Origin: Mesorhizobium sp. M4B.F.Ca.ET.058.02.1.1 | GTDB lineage: Bacteria; Pseudomonadota; Alphaproteobacteria; Rhizobiales; Rhizobiaceae | Length of the DNA: 64,000 nt | Reading direction: 5' to 3' | Assembly: GCF_003952505.1 (NCBI RefSeq) | Contig: NZ_CP034450.1 | Location: forward strand, 5,208,001-5,272,000 | Made by a program: the position numbers and the translations under genes | The notes under the pieces: model-generated | The model's input: only the letters and a program-made list of their open reading frames with translations | Told to the model about the DNA's origin: nothing | The model's database searches: none | Part shown: positions 15,789 to 23,623 of the stretch, one piece after another | Numbering within the stretch: the stretch's first letter is position 1 | How the letters are laid out: every line of letters begins with the position of its first letter

Positions 15789-17336
15789 CTGCCTATTCAC
15801 ATATCCAACCACGCCATCCTCCGTTAGCTCCGCCAGCGCCAGCGACTGGTCGAGATGCTCGGCCCGCCAGGCCAGCAGCCTTTCAGCAAATTGCAGTCGG
15901 ACCGCGAGATAGGCAGGATCGTTGGCGACGTTGGTCAGTTCGCCCGGGTCCCTCGCAAGATCGAACAGCAACGGCGGCAGGCCGCCGCCGAAATGCACAT
16001 ATTTGAAGTCGTTCGAACGGATGACGGCGAGGTTGCACTGGCGCGAGCCGATGCCGAAGTGGCGCTCGGCCTCGCCGTCGGCCACCGAGCGGAAATCGAA
16101 TTCCCAACGCGCGGCGTCGCGCCAGTCGCGCGGCGCGCCGCCTTCCAGGAACGGTTTCAGTGAGCGGCCGTCGAGGTGCGGTGGCGGATCCTCGCCGAGG
16201 AGATCGAGCAGGGTCGGCAGGATATCGACGGCTTCGCTGAAGCAGTCGACCTTGCCGCCGGTCGCATGGCCCAGGCGCGGGTCGCGGATGATCAGCGGGA
16301 TGTGGTAGCTGCCGTCGAAGAAGCCGCCCTTGCCGAGCATGAAATGCTCGCCCATCATCTCGGCGTGGTCGGAGGTCAGCGCGATCACGGTCTCGTCCCA
16401 GGCTGTCGCCGCCTTGAGCGCCTGCCAAAGGCGTCCGAGTTGCGCGTCGACTTCGGAGATCATGCCGTAATAGATGGCCCGGATGGCGCGGATATTGTCC
16501 TCGCCCCAGTCGCGCACCCTGCCTTCGGCGCCGGGGCGGAAGTTCTGCCGCATCCGGCAGTCGAGATCGTAAGCGAGGTAAGGGTGGCTCTCGGCCTCGG
16601 CCTGCCAGCGCCCGGCGCGACTGAAAGCGGGACCGTCGGCCGGATCATACATGGTGTTGTAGGGCCCAGGCACGATGAAGGGCGGGTGCGGGCTGATGAA
16701 AGAGAGATGCGCGAACCAGGGCGCGCCGCGCTCCTGCTCGCCCAGCCAGCGGATGAACTCACCAGCGAGGAAAGCCGTCGGCGTCTGGTCCTGCGAGTAA
16801 ACGGGTGGCGCATTGGACACGGGGTCGCTCGGTTCGCCAACCGGGCGGTGGATGTCCGGATGGCCGGCACTGACGTCGATGCCTTGGGCCCGCAGCCAGG
16901 ATAGCCAAGGCTTCTGATGCTCGGGCAGGAATTGGCGCACCGTGAAGCCGGGCAGGACGCCCTCATAGGTTCTCAGCCTGGGGTCGCCGGGTGAAAGCAG
17001 GCGCGGATCGAGCGAGACGTCGGTATAGCCGAAAAGCGTCGGGTCATAGCCAAGCGCCCGGGCGGCAAGCGCGATGTTGCCGTGGCGGGCATCCAGCGGC
17101 GTGCCGTTGCGGCAGACGCGGTTGTTCATCTGATAGAGGCCGGTATAGAGGCAGGCGCGCGCCGGCGAGCAAGGGGCCGCGCCGCCATAGTGCCGGCGAA
17201 ACAGGACGCCCTCGGCGGCAAGCGCGTCGGCATTCGGCGTTTTCACCACGGGATGACCGGCGGCGGAGAGGCAATCGCCGCGCCACTGGTCGCATGTGAT
17301 CAGGAGAATGTTGGGGCGTCCGCTCTTGCTGGCCAC
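15786..17336 (-). CDS. Sulfatase / phosphonate monoester hydrolase family enzyme
   Basis: Alkaline-phosphatase-superfamily hydrolase of 516 residues. N-terminal metal-binding motif NILLITCDQWRGD; sulfatase-type formylglycine motif CSPAR at 56-60, whose C56 would be converted to formylglycine; further metal or catalytic residues in FISPHPPF and TSDHAEMMGEH. Size and motif spacing match the phosphonate monoester hydrolase/arylsulfatase group studied in Rhizobium. No signal peptide is seen, so it is probably cytoplasmic. It would cleave sulfate or phosphonate esters; which one cannot be decided from sequence. A formylglycine-generating enzyme is not encoded in the window. The gene stands alone. 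Confidence 0.85.
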   Translation of the reverse strand: MASKSGRPNILLITCDQWRGDCLSAAGHPVVKTPNADALAAEGVLFRRHYGGAAPCSPARACLYTGLYQMNNRVCRNGTPLDARHGNIALAARALGYDPTLFGYTDVSLDPRLLSPGDPRLRTYEGVLPGFTVRQFLPEHQKPWLSWLRAQGIDVSAGHPDIHRPVGEPSDPVSNAPPVYSQDQTPTAFLAGEFIRWLGEQERGAPWFAHLSFISPHPPFIVPGPYNTMYDPADGPAFSRAGRWQAEAESHPYLAYDLDCRMRQNFRPGAEGRVRDWGEDNIRAIRAIYYGMISEVDAQLGRLWQALKAATAWDETVIALTSDHAEMMGEHFMLGKGGFFDGSYHIPLIIRDPRLGHATGGKVDCFSEAVDILPTLLDLLGEDPPPHLDGRSLKPFLEGGAPRDWRDAARWEFDFRSVADGEAERHFGIGSRQCNLAVIRSNDFKYVHFGGGLPPLLFDLARDPGELTNVANDPAYLAVRLQFAERLLAWRAEHLDQSLALAELTEDGVVGYVNRQ

Positions 17337-17416
17337 GCGCTTGCTCCTTATCCGGCACGCCGCTCATGGAGCCGAATTCAGGCCGCCGCGCAAGGCCCCT
17401 GCCCATCTATTGATTG

Positions 17417-17443
17417 GTGAACAAACAGTGCGATATTGTTCAC
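17417..17443. promoter_or_regulatory. Candidate operator between the sulfatase and dioxygenase genes
   Basis: GTGAACAA (17417-17424) and TTGTTCAC (17436-17443) form a perfect 8-bp inverted repeat with an 11-base spacer in the divergent promoter region. It is AT-rich compared with its surroundings. A MarR- or LysR-type regulator would fit, but none is encoded nearby. Confidence 0.45.
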
Positions 17444-17556
17444 TTTTACAGCACAGTCCATTCTGTGTTTGCGTCCTTTGCCGCGGCCGTGCCGATCCTC
17501 ATATTGGCGTGGACAGCGGCGAGGGCCGCACCAGCCAAAAAGGAAGGAGCAAGACA

Positions 17557-18489
17557 ATGCTCGACCAGATCAAGGGCCTGCATCACGTGACCTCGATGGC
17601 CAGCGATGCACGCCTGAACAATGAATTCTTCACCAGGAAACTCGGCCTGCGCCGGGTCAAGAAGACCGTCAATTTCGACGCGCCCGACGTCTACCATCTC
17701 TACTATGCCGACGAGGTCGGCACGCCGGGTTCGGTGATGACCTATTTCCCGTTCCCCAATATCGGCAAGGGCCGGCATGGGGTGGGCGAGGTTGGCACCA
17801 CGGTCTATTCGGTGCCCGAAGGCACGCTTGCCTATTGGGAAAAGCGCTTCGCCGACGAAGGCGTGAGCGGCGTTTCCCGCACGGAGAGCTTCGGTGAGAA
17901 GCGGCTCAACTTCGCCGGTCCCGACGGCGACGGTTTTGCGCTGGTCGAGGACAGGTCCGATAGCCGAGCGCCCTGGGTGAAGGGCGGGGTCCCGACCGAC
18001 GAGGCGATCCGCGGTTTTCACTCGGTCGCCCTGAGGCTGAAGGACGGCGGCGCCACCGAGGAGTTGCTGAAGTTCATGGGCTACGAGGAGGTCGACAAGT
18101 CCGGCAATATCCGCCGGCTGGCGATCAAGAACGGCAATGGCGCCGATGTGGTCGACATCGAATCGTTGCCGGGTGCCGGCTTCGCCAATCTCGGCGCCGG
18201 CTCGGTCCACCATGTCGCATTCGCGGTCGAGGATCGCGCCAGGCAGCTCGAGGTCCGCAAGGCGCTGGTCGATACGGGCTACGGCGTGACACCGGTGATC
18301 GACCGCGACTATTTCTGGGCGATCTATTTCCGCACGCCGGGCGGCGTGCTGTTCGAGGTGGCGACCAACGAGCCGGGCTTCAACCGCGACGAGGACACCG
18401 CCCATCTCGGCGAGGCGCTGAAGTTGCCGACGCAGCACCAGCACCTGCGGCCCTATCTCGAACAGCACCTGCAGAAGCTGGAAGACTGA
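17557..18489 (+). CDS. Ring-cleaving dioxygenase, VOC family (hydroquinone type)
   Basis: A 310-residue extradiol dioxygenase of the vicinal-oxygen-chelate fold. Two tandem halves are visible: the first opens GLHHVTSMASDARLN with a metal histidine, the second opens GFHSVALRL, and the metal glutamate is in GGVLFEVATNE. It belongs to the MhqO/MhqA/LinE-like group, which opens hydroquinone-type rings and protects cells from quinones. The start follows AAAGGAAGGAGCAAGACA. The next gene, an esterase, begins 3 bases after its stop; the same pairing (MhqO with MhqD) is known from Bacillus quinone resistance. The inverted repeat at 17417 is a candidate control site. Confidence 0.85.
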   Translation: MLDQIKGLHHVTSMASDARLNNEFFTRKLGLRRVKKTVNFDAPDVYHLYYADEVGTPGSVMTYFPFPNIGKGRHGVGEVGTTVYSVPEGTLAYWEKRFADEGVSGVSRTESFGEKRLNFAGPDGDGFALVEDRSDSRAPWVKGGVPTDEAIRGFHSVALRLKDGGATEELLKFMGYEEVDKSGNIRRLAIKNGNGADVVDIESLPGAGFANLGAGSVHHVAFAVEDRARQLEVRKALVDTGYGVTPVIDRDYFWAIYFRTPGGVLFEVATNEPGFNRDEDTAHLGEALKLPTQHQHLRPYLEQHLQKLED

Positions 18490-18492
18490 GCC

Positions 18493-19128
18493 ATGAGCAA
18501 GGATGCCTACTTCCACAAGCTGCTGCCCGGTTCGCCGGGCAGCCCGCTGCTGTTCGTTTTCCACGGCACAGGAGGCGATGAGAACCAGCTGATATCGCTG
18601 GGGCGCGAGCTTCTGCCCTCGGCAACCATCGTGTCGCCGCGCGGCGACGTGTCGGAGCAGGGCGCCGCGCGCTTCTTCCGCCGCACCGGCGAGGGCGTCT
18701 ATGACATGGACGACCTCGCGCGGGCGACCGGCAAGATCGCCGGCTTTATGAAGGCGCATGTCGAGGCGGCGAAACCCTCGGCAGTTCTCGGGCTCGGCTA
18801 TTCCAACGGCGCCAACATCCTGGCCTCGGTGGCTTTTGCGCAGCCAGGCCTGCTCGACGCGGCGGCGTTGATGCATCCGCTGATCCCGTTCGAGCCGCAG
18901 GTGAAAGGCAGCCTTGCCGGCCGCCATATGCTGATCACGGCCGGCAAACGCGATCCGATCTGTCCGCCCAGCCTGACGTCACGGCTGGAGGCCTATTTGC
19001 GCGCCGATGGCGCCGATGTCACAGTGGAATGGCACGATGGTGGGCACGAGGTGCGGCCGAACGAAATCGAGGCGGCGCGGCGGTTCTTCGCCGCCTTGCC
19101 GGTTGAAGGGAGCGTGAGCAATGGCTGA
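18493..19128 (+). CDS. Carboxylesterase/phospholipase family hydrolase (MhqD-like)
   Basis: Cytoplasmic alpha/beta hydrolase, 211 residues. Oxyanion segment FHGTGGDENQL (23-33), nucleophile Ser104 in GLGYSNGAN, acid D154 in GKRDPIC and His185 in DGGHEV. It is similar to the MhqD/YpfH-type carboxylesterases that accompany hydroquinone dioxygenases and probably hydrolyses thiol-ester or ester products of quinone detoxification. It is 3 bases after the dioxygenase gene and overlaps the following GNAT gene by 8 bases, so the three are one operon. Confidence 0.85.
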   Translation: MSKDAYFHKLLPGSPGSPLLFVFHGTGGDENQLISLGRELLPSATIVSPRGDVSEQGAARFFRRTGEGVYDMDDLARATGKIAGFMKAHVEAAKPSAVLGLGYSNGANILASVAFAQPGLLDAAALMHPLIPFEPQVKGSLAGRHMLITAGKRDPICPPSLTSRLEAYLRADGADVTVEWHDGGHEVRPNEIEAARRFFAALPVEGSVSNG

Positions 19129-19420
19129 TCAATTGCCCGAGATCGAACTGGAGGATCGCGGCTCCAAGGGCCGCTATGTTCTGCGCGGGCCCGGCGGCGC
19201 CGAGGCCGAGATGACCTTCACCAAGATCGGCGAGCACCAGCTCATCATCGACCACACCGAGGTGCCGGACGTGTTTCGCGGCCAGGGCGCGGGGCTTCGC
19301 CTCGTCACCCGCGCCGTCGAGGACGCGCGCGCGGCCGGCAAGAAGATCATCCCGCTCTGCCCGTTCGCCAACGCCCAGTTCCGCCGCCATCCGGAATGGG
19401 CCGACGTGCTGAAGCAGTAG
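19121..19420 (+). CDS. Small GNAT-type N-acetyltransferase (YjdJ/NATD1-like)
   Basis: A 99-residue protein of the short GNAT family (Gcn5-related, YjdJ/NATD1 type). The core is intact: HTEVPDVFRGQGAGLRLVTRAVEDARAAG contains the acetyl-CoA-binding R/Q-x-x-G-x-G/A loop, followed by KKIIPLCPFANAQFRRHPEW, a family hallmark. It overlaps the esterase gene by 8 bases and is probably translated by re-initiation. The substrate of these short acetyltransferases is unknown. Confidence 0.82.
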   Translation: MADQLPEIELEDRGSKGRYVLRGPGGAEAEMTFTKIGEHQLIIDHTEVPDVFRGQGAGLRLVTRAVEDARAAGKKIIPLCPFANAQFRRHPEWADVLKQ

Positions 19421-19562
19421 TCGCCGCCCCTTTGGGTCGGCAGCCACAAATCCAAGCGCCGGTCTGGCATTTGCGCGATTTAGCCATCTTGCCTAAGTAG
19501 AGGTATCGTCCGCGGGCGCATTCGCCGTCCGCGGCCCGCCACCTCAAGCCAATGGCCTCCTG

Positions 19563-20621
19563 ATGACCGCAACCGACCTCATCCCCGTCTTCGACGGCCA
19601 CAACGACACGCTGCTCAGGCTCTACCAGTCGAAGGAAGCGGATGTCGAAAAGCTGTTCATCGAAGGCACGCCGGGCGGCCATATCGACCTGCCCCGCGCA
19701 AAAAAGGGTGGCTTTGCCGGCGGCATGTTCGCGATCTTCCCGCCGCCGATCCAGAAGACCAAGCGCAGCGCCGTGCCGCCGGCGCCGAGCGACAACGAAC
19801 CCCTGCCGCCGGAGCTGCCGCGTGCCGAGGCGGTCACATCGACCATCGGCATGGCCTCGATCCTGTTTAGGCTGGAGCGGGCAGGCGCGCTGACCGTCTG
19901 CCGCAGCGCCGGTGACGTGCGCGAGGCGATGGCGAAGGGCTCGATCGCGGCGGTGTTCCATATCGAAGGCGTCGAGGCGATCGATCCCGAGCTTGCCATG
20001 CTAGACGTGCTGCACGTCGCGGGGCTGCGCTCGCTGGGCATCGTCTGGAGCCGCCCCAACGCCTTCGGCAACGGCGTGCCGTTTCGCTTTCCGTCGTCGC
20101 CGGACACAGGGCCCGGCCTGACCGACGTGGGCAAGGCGCTGGTCAAGGCCTGCAACCAGCTCAGAATCATGATCGACCTCTCGCATCTCAACGAAAAGGG
20201 TTTTCGCGACGTGGTCGCGCTCAGCGATGCGCCGCTGGTCGCTACCCATTCCAACGTGCATGCGATCTGCGGCCATTCGCGCAACCTGACCGGCTGGCAG
20301 CTCGGCGCGATCCGCGAGACAGGCGGCATGGTCGGCCTGAACTTCGCCACCGGCTTCCTGCGCGAGGATGGCAAGATGAACGCCGATACCGGGCTCGACA
20401 TCATGGTCCGCCATATCGACTCGCTGCTGCAGGCGCTAGGCGAGGATGGCGTCGGGCTGGGCTCGGATTTCGACGGCGCGATGATCCCGGCGGTGATCGG
20501 CGATGTCGCCGGCCTGCCCAAGCTGATCGATGCGCTGGCCGCAGGCGGCTTCGGGCGCGCGCTGATCGAGAAGATCGCTTATCGCAACTGGTTGAGCGTG
20601 CTGGAGAGAACGATAGGTTAG
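19563..20621 (+). CDS. Membrane-dipeptidase family (M19) peptidase
   Basis: Zinc dipeptidase of the M19 (renal dipeptidase) family, 352 residues. The N-terminal zinc motif is FDGHND (10-15), the bridging glutamate lies in FHIEGVEAID, and later zinc or substrate residues are in MIDLSHLNEKG, VATHSNVHAICGHSRNL and VGLGSDFDGA. No signal peptide is present, so it is cytoplasmic like most bacterial M19 enzymes, which cleave dipeptides including D-residue forms. It stands alone and is convergent with the small gene that ends the amine operon, with stops two bases apart. The ribosome site is weak. Confidence 0.87.
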   Translation: MTATDLIPVFDGHNDTLLRLYQSKEADVEKLFIEGTPGGHIDLPRAKKGGFAGGMFAIFPPPIQKTKRSAVPPAPSDNEPLPPELPRAEAVTSTIGMASILFRLERAGALTVCRSAGDVREAMAKGSIAAVFHIEGVEAIDPELAMLDVLHVAGLRSLGIVWSRPNAFGNGVPFRFPSSPDTGPGLTDVGKALVKACNQLRIMIDLSHLNEKGFRDVVALSDAPLVATHSNVHAICGHSRNLTGWQLGAIRETGGMVGLNFATGFLREDGKMNADTGLDIMVRHIDSLLQALGEDGVGLGSDFDGAMIPAVIGDVAGLPKLIDALAAGGFGRALIEKIAYRNWLSVLERTIG

Positions 20622-20622
20622 G

Positions 20623-20790
20623 TTACAGCACGCAGCCGATGCGCTTCAGCCAGTCCTTGCCGACGCCGCGATCGCGGGGCAAGGGGTCTTCGTGATCTAG
20701 GCGGGCGCAGATGCGGTAGACCTCGAGCGTCTCGGCATTCATCTCTCCGCGCTTGAAGAAGATCGTCGTCCGCTTGGCTTGCCATGTCAA
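20623..20790 (-). CDS. Small hypothetical protein ending the FAD oxidoreductase/GcvT operon
   Basis: A 55-residue basic protein starting at TTG (20790), which overlaps the TGA stop of the GcvT-like gene as TTGA, a common sign of translational coupling. Recognisable stretches are KRTTIFFKRGEMN and the C-terminal VGKDWLKRIGCVL. An in-frame ATG at codon 17 is an alternative start. No family is recognised. The tight coupling argues that it is a real member of the operon. Confidence 0.5.
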   Translation of the reverse strand: MTWQAKRTTIFFKRGEMNAETLEVYRICARLDHEDPLPRDRGVGKDWLKRIGCVL

Positions 20791-22052
20791 AAATCCGCCG
20801 GCGGGCTGGCGGTGCGACGGTCGAGCCTGATAAAGGGGCGCTGCACCACCTTCGCGCGTTTCATCAGCTTCTGGTACTGCAGCTCGCGCATGGCGTAGAT
20901 CTCGACCCAGAGGTCGTCGACGATCGTATCGCCATAAGGCCGCTGCAGCGAGGCGAGAGCGATGTTGCGCTTGGCCATCGGCGACCACATGGCGGCGCTG
21001 ACCAGCCCGACCTCCTGGCTCTTGCGATAGTAGACGATGGCATGCTCGGCCGGGATGTTGCCCTCGATCTCCAGCCCGACCAGCACGAGGCGCAGCTTCC
21101 TCTTCGTCCGCGCTTCGAAAATGGCACGTCGGCCGTTGAAGTGCCCCTTCTCGGGATCGACCATGAAACCGAGGCCGACCTCGTCCGGCATGCGCAGGCG
21201 GTCGGCGCGAATGGCATGCTCGGCGGTGGTGAAGTCGGCATTGGCGACGATCAGGCCGGCTTCGAGCCGGGCGCGGTTCAGCGCCGTGTAGCCGATGGCG
21301 CGGATGCCGCGCAGTTCGCCCGCCGCCATCAGCCGGTCCCACAGGCTCAGCGCCTTGTCGGCGGGCACGAACAGCTCGTAGCCGAGATCGCCGGTGAAGC
21401 CGGTGCGCGAGATCGTAACGGTGGCGCCGTCATGCGCGAACTCGGCGAGGTCGAAAACCTTCAGCCGCTCGACACCGGCAAAGCCGGCGTCGCGCAGGAT
21501 GGCGAAGGAGGTCGGGCCTTGCAGCGCCAATCCGGCGACGGCTTCGGTCTCCTCCTCGACGTTGACCTCGTAGCCCATGGCGCTGTCGAGCAGCCAGGGC
21601 AAATGCCGCTCCTGCGAGCAGAGGCGAAAGCGCGTCGGCGACAGCCGCAACAAAGTGCCGTCGTCGAGGACAAAACCTTCGTCGTCGCACCAGGCGGTGT
21701 AGTGGACGCGGCCGGGCTTCAGCCTGGTCACGTCGCGCAGCGTGACACGGTCGAGATAGGCTTCGGCGTCCGGCCCCTCGATGCGGTATTTCGTCATCGG
21801 CGAGATGTCGAAGAGTGCCGCCTGGCTGCGGATGGCGAAATATTCGAGCTCCTCGTCCCATAACGAGTGCGGGGCGCGATAGCCGGCCCAGCTGTACCAC
21901 TCCTGCTTCAAGCCCAGCGCGTCGATGCGCGGCTGGAAGGGCGTGCCCAGCCGCAGCGTGCGGAAGTGTGATTGCGCGATGGTGCGGGCTTCGAGCGCTG
22001 CATCGGCCTCGGTCTCGACGGGCTTCTTCCTGGTTGCTTGCGCCATGCTCAT
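20787..22052 (-). CDS. GcvT-like aminomethyltransferase family protein
   Basis: A 421-residue protein of the glycine-cleavage T/dimethylglycine-oxidase folate-binding family. Visible blocks include ALFDISPMTKYRIEGPDAEAYLDRV near residues 70-95, ISRTGFTGDLGYELFVP in the middle and LRLVLVGLEIEGNIPAEHAI in the C-terminal barrel. Such proteins pass a one-carbon unit from an N-methyl group to tetrahydrofolate. It starts at ATG 22052, overlapping the stop of the upstream FAD oxidoreductase (ATGA). Together with two flavoproteins upstream and a Rieske oxygenase in the same regulon, it supports a role in breakdown of an N-methylated amine. The exact substrate is unknown. Confidence 0.82.
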   Translation of the reverse strand: MSMAQATRKKPVETEADAALEARTIAQSHFRTLRLGTPFQPRIDALGLKQEWYSWAGYRAPHSLWDEELEYFAIRSQAALFDISPMTKYRIEGPDAEAYLDRVTLRDVTRLKPGRVHYTAWCDDEGFVLDDGTLLRLSPTRFRLCSQERHLPWLLDSAMGYEVNVEEETEAVAGLALQGPTSFAILRDAGFAGVERLKVFDLAEFAHDGATVTISRTGFTGDLGYELFVPADKALSLWDRLMAAGELRGIRAIGYTALNRARLEAGLIVANADFTTAEHAIRADRLRMPDEVGLGFMVDPEKGHFNGRRAIFEARTKRKLRLVLVGLEIEGNIPAEHAIVYYRKSQEVGLVSAAMWSPMAKRNIALASLQRPYGDTIVDDLWVEIYAMRELQYQKLMKRAKVVQRPFIRLDRRTASPPADF

Positions 22053-23623
22053 GCCCTCATCGCGATGATGCGGCGCGCGGCGTTGAGGCCGGGCGCGCCG
22101 GAGATGCCGCCGCCCGGGTGCGAGCCGGCTCCGGCGAGGAACAGTCCTTCGAGCGGGGTGTCGTAGCCCGACCAGCCGGAGACCGGCCGCGACACCAGCA
22201 TCTGGTCGGCCTGCAATTCGCCATGGTGCCAGTGGCCGCCGGGCATGCGGTAGCGCGCCTCGATGTCGGCAGGCGTCAGAAGCTCGGCATGGCGCACCGT
22301 CGCGCCGATGCCCGGCGCGTAGGTCTCGAGCTGTGCCATGATCGCCTTGAGGAATTGCGGCCTGCCGGCGGCCCAGCCCGCTCGCAGCGCATAGGGGGCA
22401 TATTGCACCACGGCCGAGAGCACGCAGGCGCCGGAGGGTGCCAGCGAGGCATCGGCCAGGCTGGGCAGCGTGATCTCCATCACCGGCTCGGGCGAGAACG
22501 CGCCATATTTCGACGGGTTGAAGGCGCGCTCGACATGGTCGGGCGAGGGCGCGATGACCAACCGGCCCTTGTGGCCGGCAGCGCCGACGCCGGAAAATTG
22601 CGGCGGTTGGTCGAGCGCCAGATGCAGCTTCGCCGCGTCGCCCTTCATGCGGATGTTCTTCACCCTGCGCACGAAGCCCGTGTCGACCTCGCGCGGGCCG
22701 ACGAGATCGAGGATGGTCGTCGCCGGATTGATGGCGGAAACGACAGTCTTTGCCCGCAGCGTCTCGCCGCCTTGCGTGACGACGCCGACGGCGCGGCCCT
22801 TCTCGACGACGACCTTGGCGACCGGCGATGCCGGGCGGATCGTCACACCTGCCCTCTCGGCCGCCGCGCGGATGGCGGCGACGATGGCGCCCATGCCGCC
22901 TTTCGGCAGCATCTGCGCGCCGGCAAGGCCGCCGATCTCGCCGGCCAGCCGGTAATAGAGACCGAGCAGCGAGGTCGGCGAGCGCGGGCCGAGATGGGAG
23001 CCGAGCGTCGCGTCGAAAGCGAGCAGGCCCTTCAGCCTGTCGTCCGAAAGCTGCTCGTCGAGCAGGTCGTAAGCATTCATCAAAAGCACGCGCAGGAAGT
23101 CGCGCATGTCCTCCTTGCCGAGCCGCTTCAGCGCCAGCGCGGTCTGGCCGAGGCCGGTCATCTCGGCGATCGACATGCCGGCAAGATCCGGCGGCCGGCG
23201 CGACAGGAACGGCTTCAGCACGCCGGCATAGCGAAGCAGCTGCGCGCGCAGTTCCTTCCATGCGGATTGCTCGGTGGGGCTGGCGCCGGTCAGCACCTCG
23301 CCATAGGCACCGTGCAGCACCAGCGGGCCGTCCTTCGACAGCGCGACCGAAGGCACGATATCGGCGCGCTCGACCTTGAGGCCGCGGCGCTCCAGCTCCA
23401 GCGTCTTCACCACATCGGGATGCAGGCGGTTGAGCAGGTGGGCGACCGCCGAGACACGAAAGCCGGGCGCGAATTCCTCGGTGCGGGCGGCGCCGCCGAC
23501 ATCACTGCCTGCTTCGAGCAGCAGCACCTTGCGGCCCGATTTCGCCAGCGTGGCGGCGGCGACGAGGCCGTTGTGGCCGCCGCCGATGACGATGGCATCC
23601 CAATTCACTTCAGATGACGTCAT
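22049..23623 (-). CDS. FAD-dependent oxidoreductase, phytoene-dehydrogenase-like (second of a pair)
   Basis: A 524-residue flavoprotein. The N-terminal dinucleotide-binding fold is AIVIGGGHNGLVAA (about 11-24), followed by VLLLEAGSDVGGAARTEE. The C-terminal FAD block is GLFLAGAGSHPGGGISGAPGLNAARRI. The family (phytoene desaturase/COG1233) oxidises many substrates besides carotenoids; no other carotenoid gene is present, so an amine or a related compound is more likely. It overlaps the upstream paralogue by 14 bases and the downstream GcvT-like gene by 4. The two flavoproteins may form a heteromer, an inference from their tight pairing. Confidence 0.83.
   Translation of the reverse strand: MTSSEVNWDAIVIGGGHNGLVAAATLAKSGRKVLLLEAGSDVGGAARTEEFAPGFRVSAVAHLLNRLHPDVVKTLELERRGLKVERADIVPSVALSKDGPLVLHGAYGEVLTGASPTEQSAWKELRAQLLRYAGVLKPFLSRRPPDLAGMSIAEMTGLGQTALALKRLGKEDMRDFLRVLLMNAYDLLDEQLSDDRLKGLLAFDATLGSHLGPRSPTSLLGLYYRLAGEIGGLAGAQMLPKGGMGAIVAAIRAAAERAGVTIRPASPVAKVVVEKGRAVGVVTQGGETLRAKTVVSAINPATTILDLVGPREVDTGFVRRVKNIRMKGDAAKLHLALDQPPQFSGVGAAGHKGRLVIAPSPDHVERAFNPSKYGAFSPEPVMEITLPSLADASLAPSGACVLSAVVQYAPYALRAGWAAGRPQFLKAIMAQLETYAPGIGATVRHAELLTPADIEARYRMPGGHWHHGELQADQMLVSRPVSGWSGYDTPLEGLFLAGAGSHPGGGISGAPGLNAARRIIAMRA

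Noticed and set aside
17446..18927. Minus-strand frame of 493 codons across the dioxygenase and esterase genes
   Set aside because: Spans two unrelated real genes in antisense; no recognisable domain.
22053..23261. N-terminal extension of the GcvT-like frame upstream of 22052
   Set aside because: It is the out-of-frame shadow of the FAD oxidoreductase gene; the ATG at 22052 overlapping that gene's stop is the natural start.
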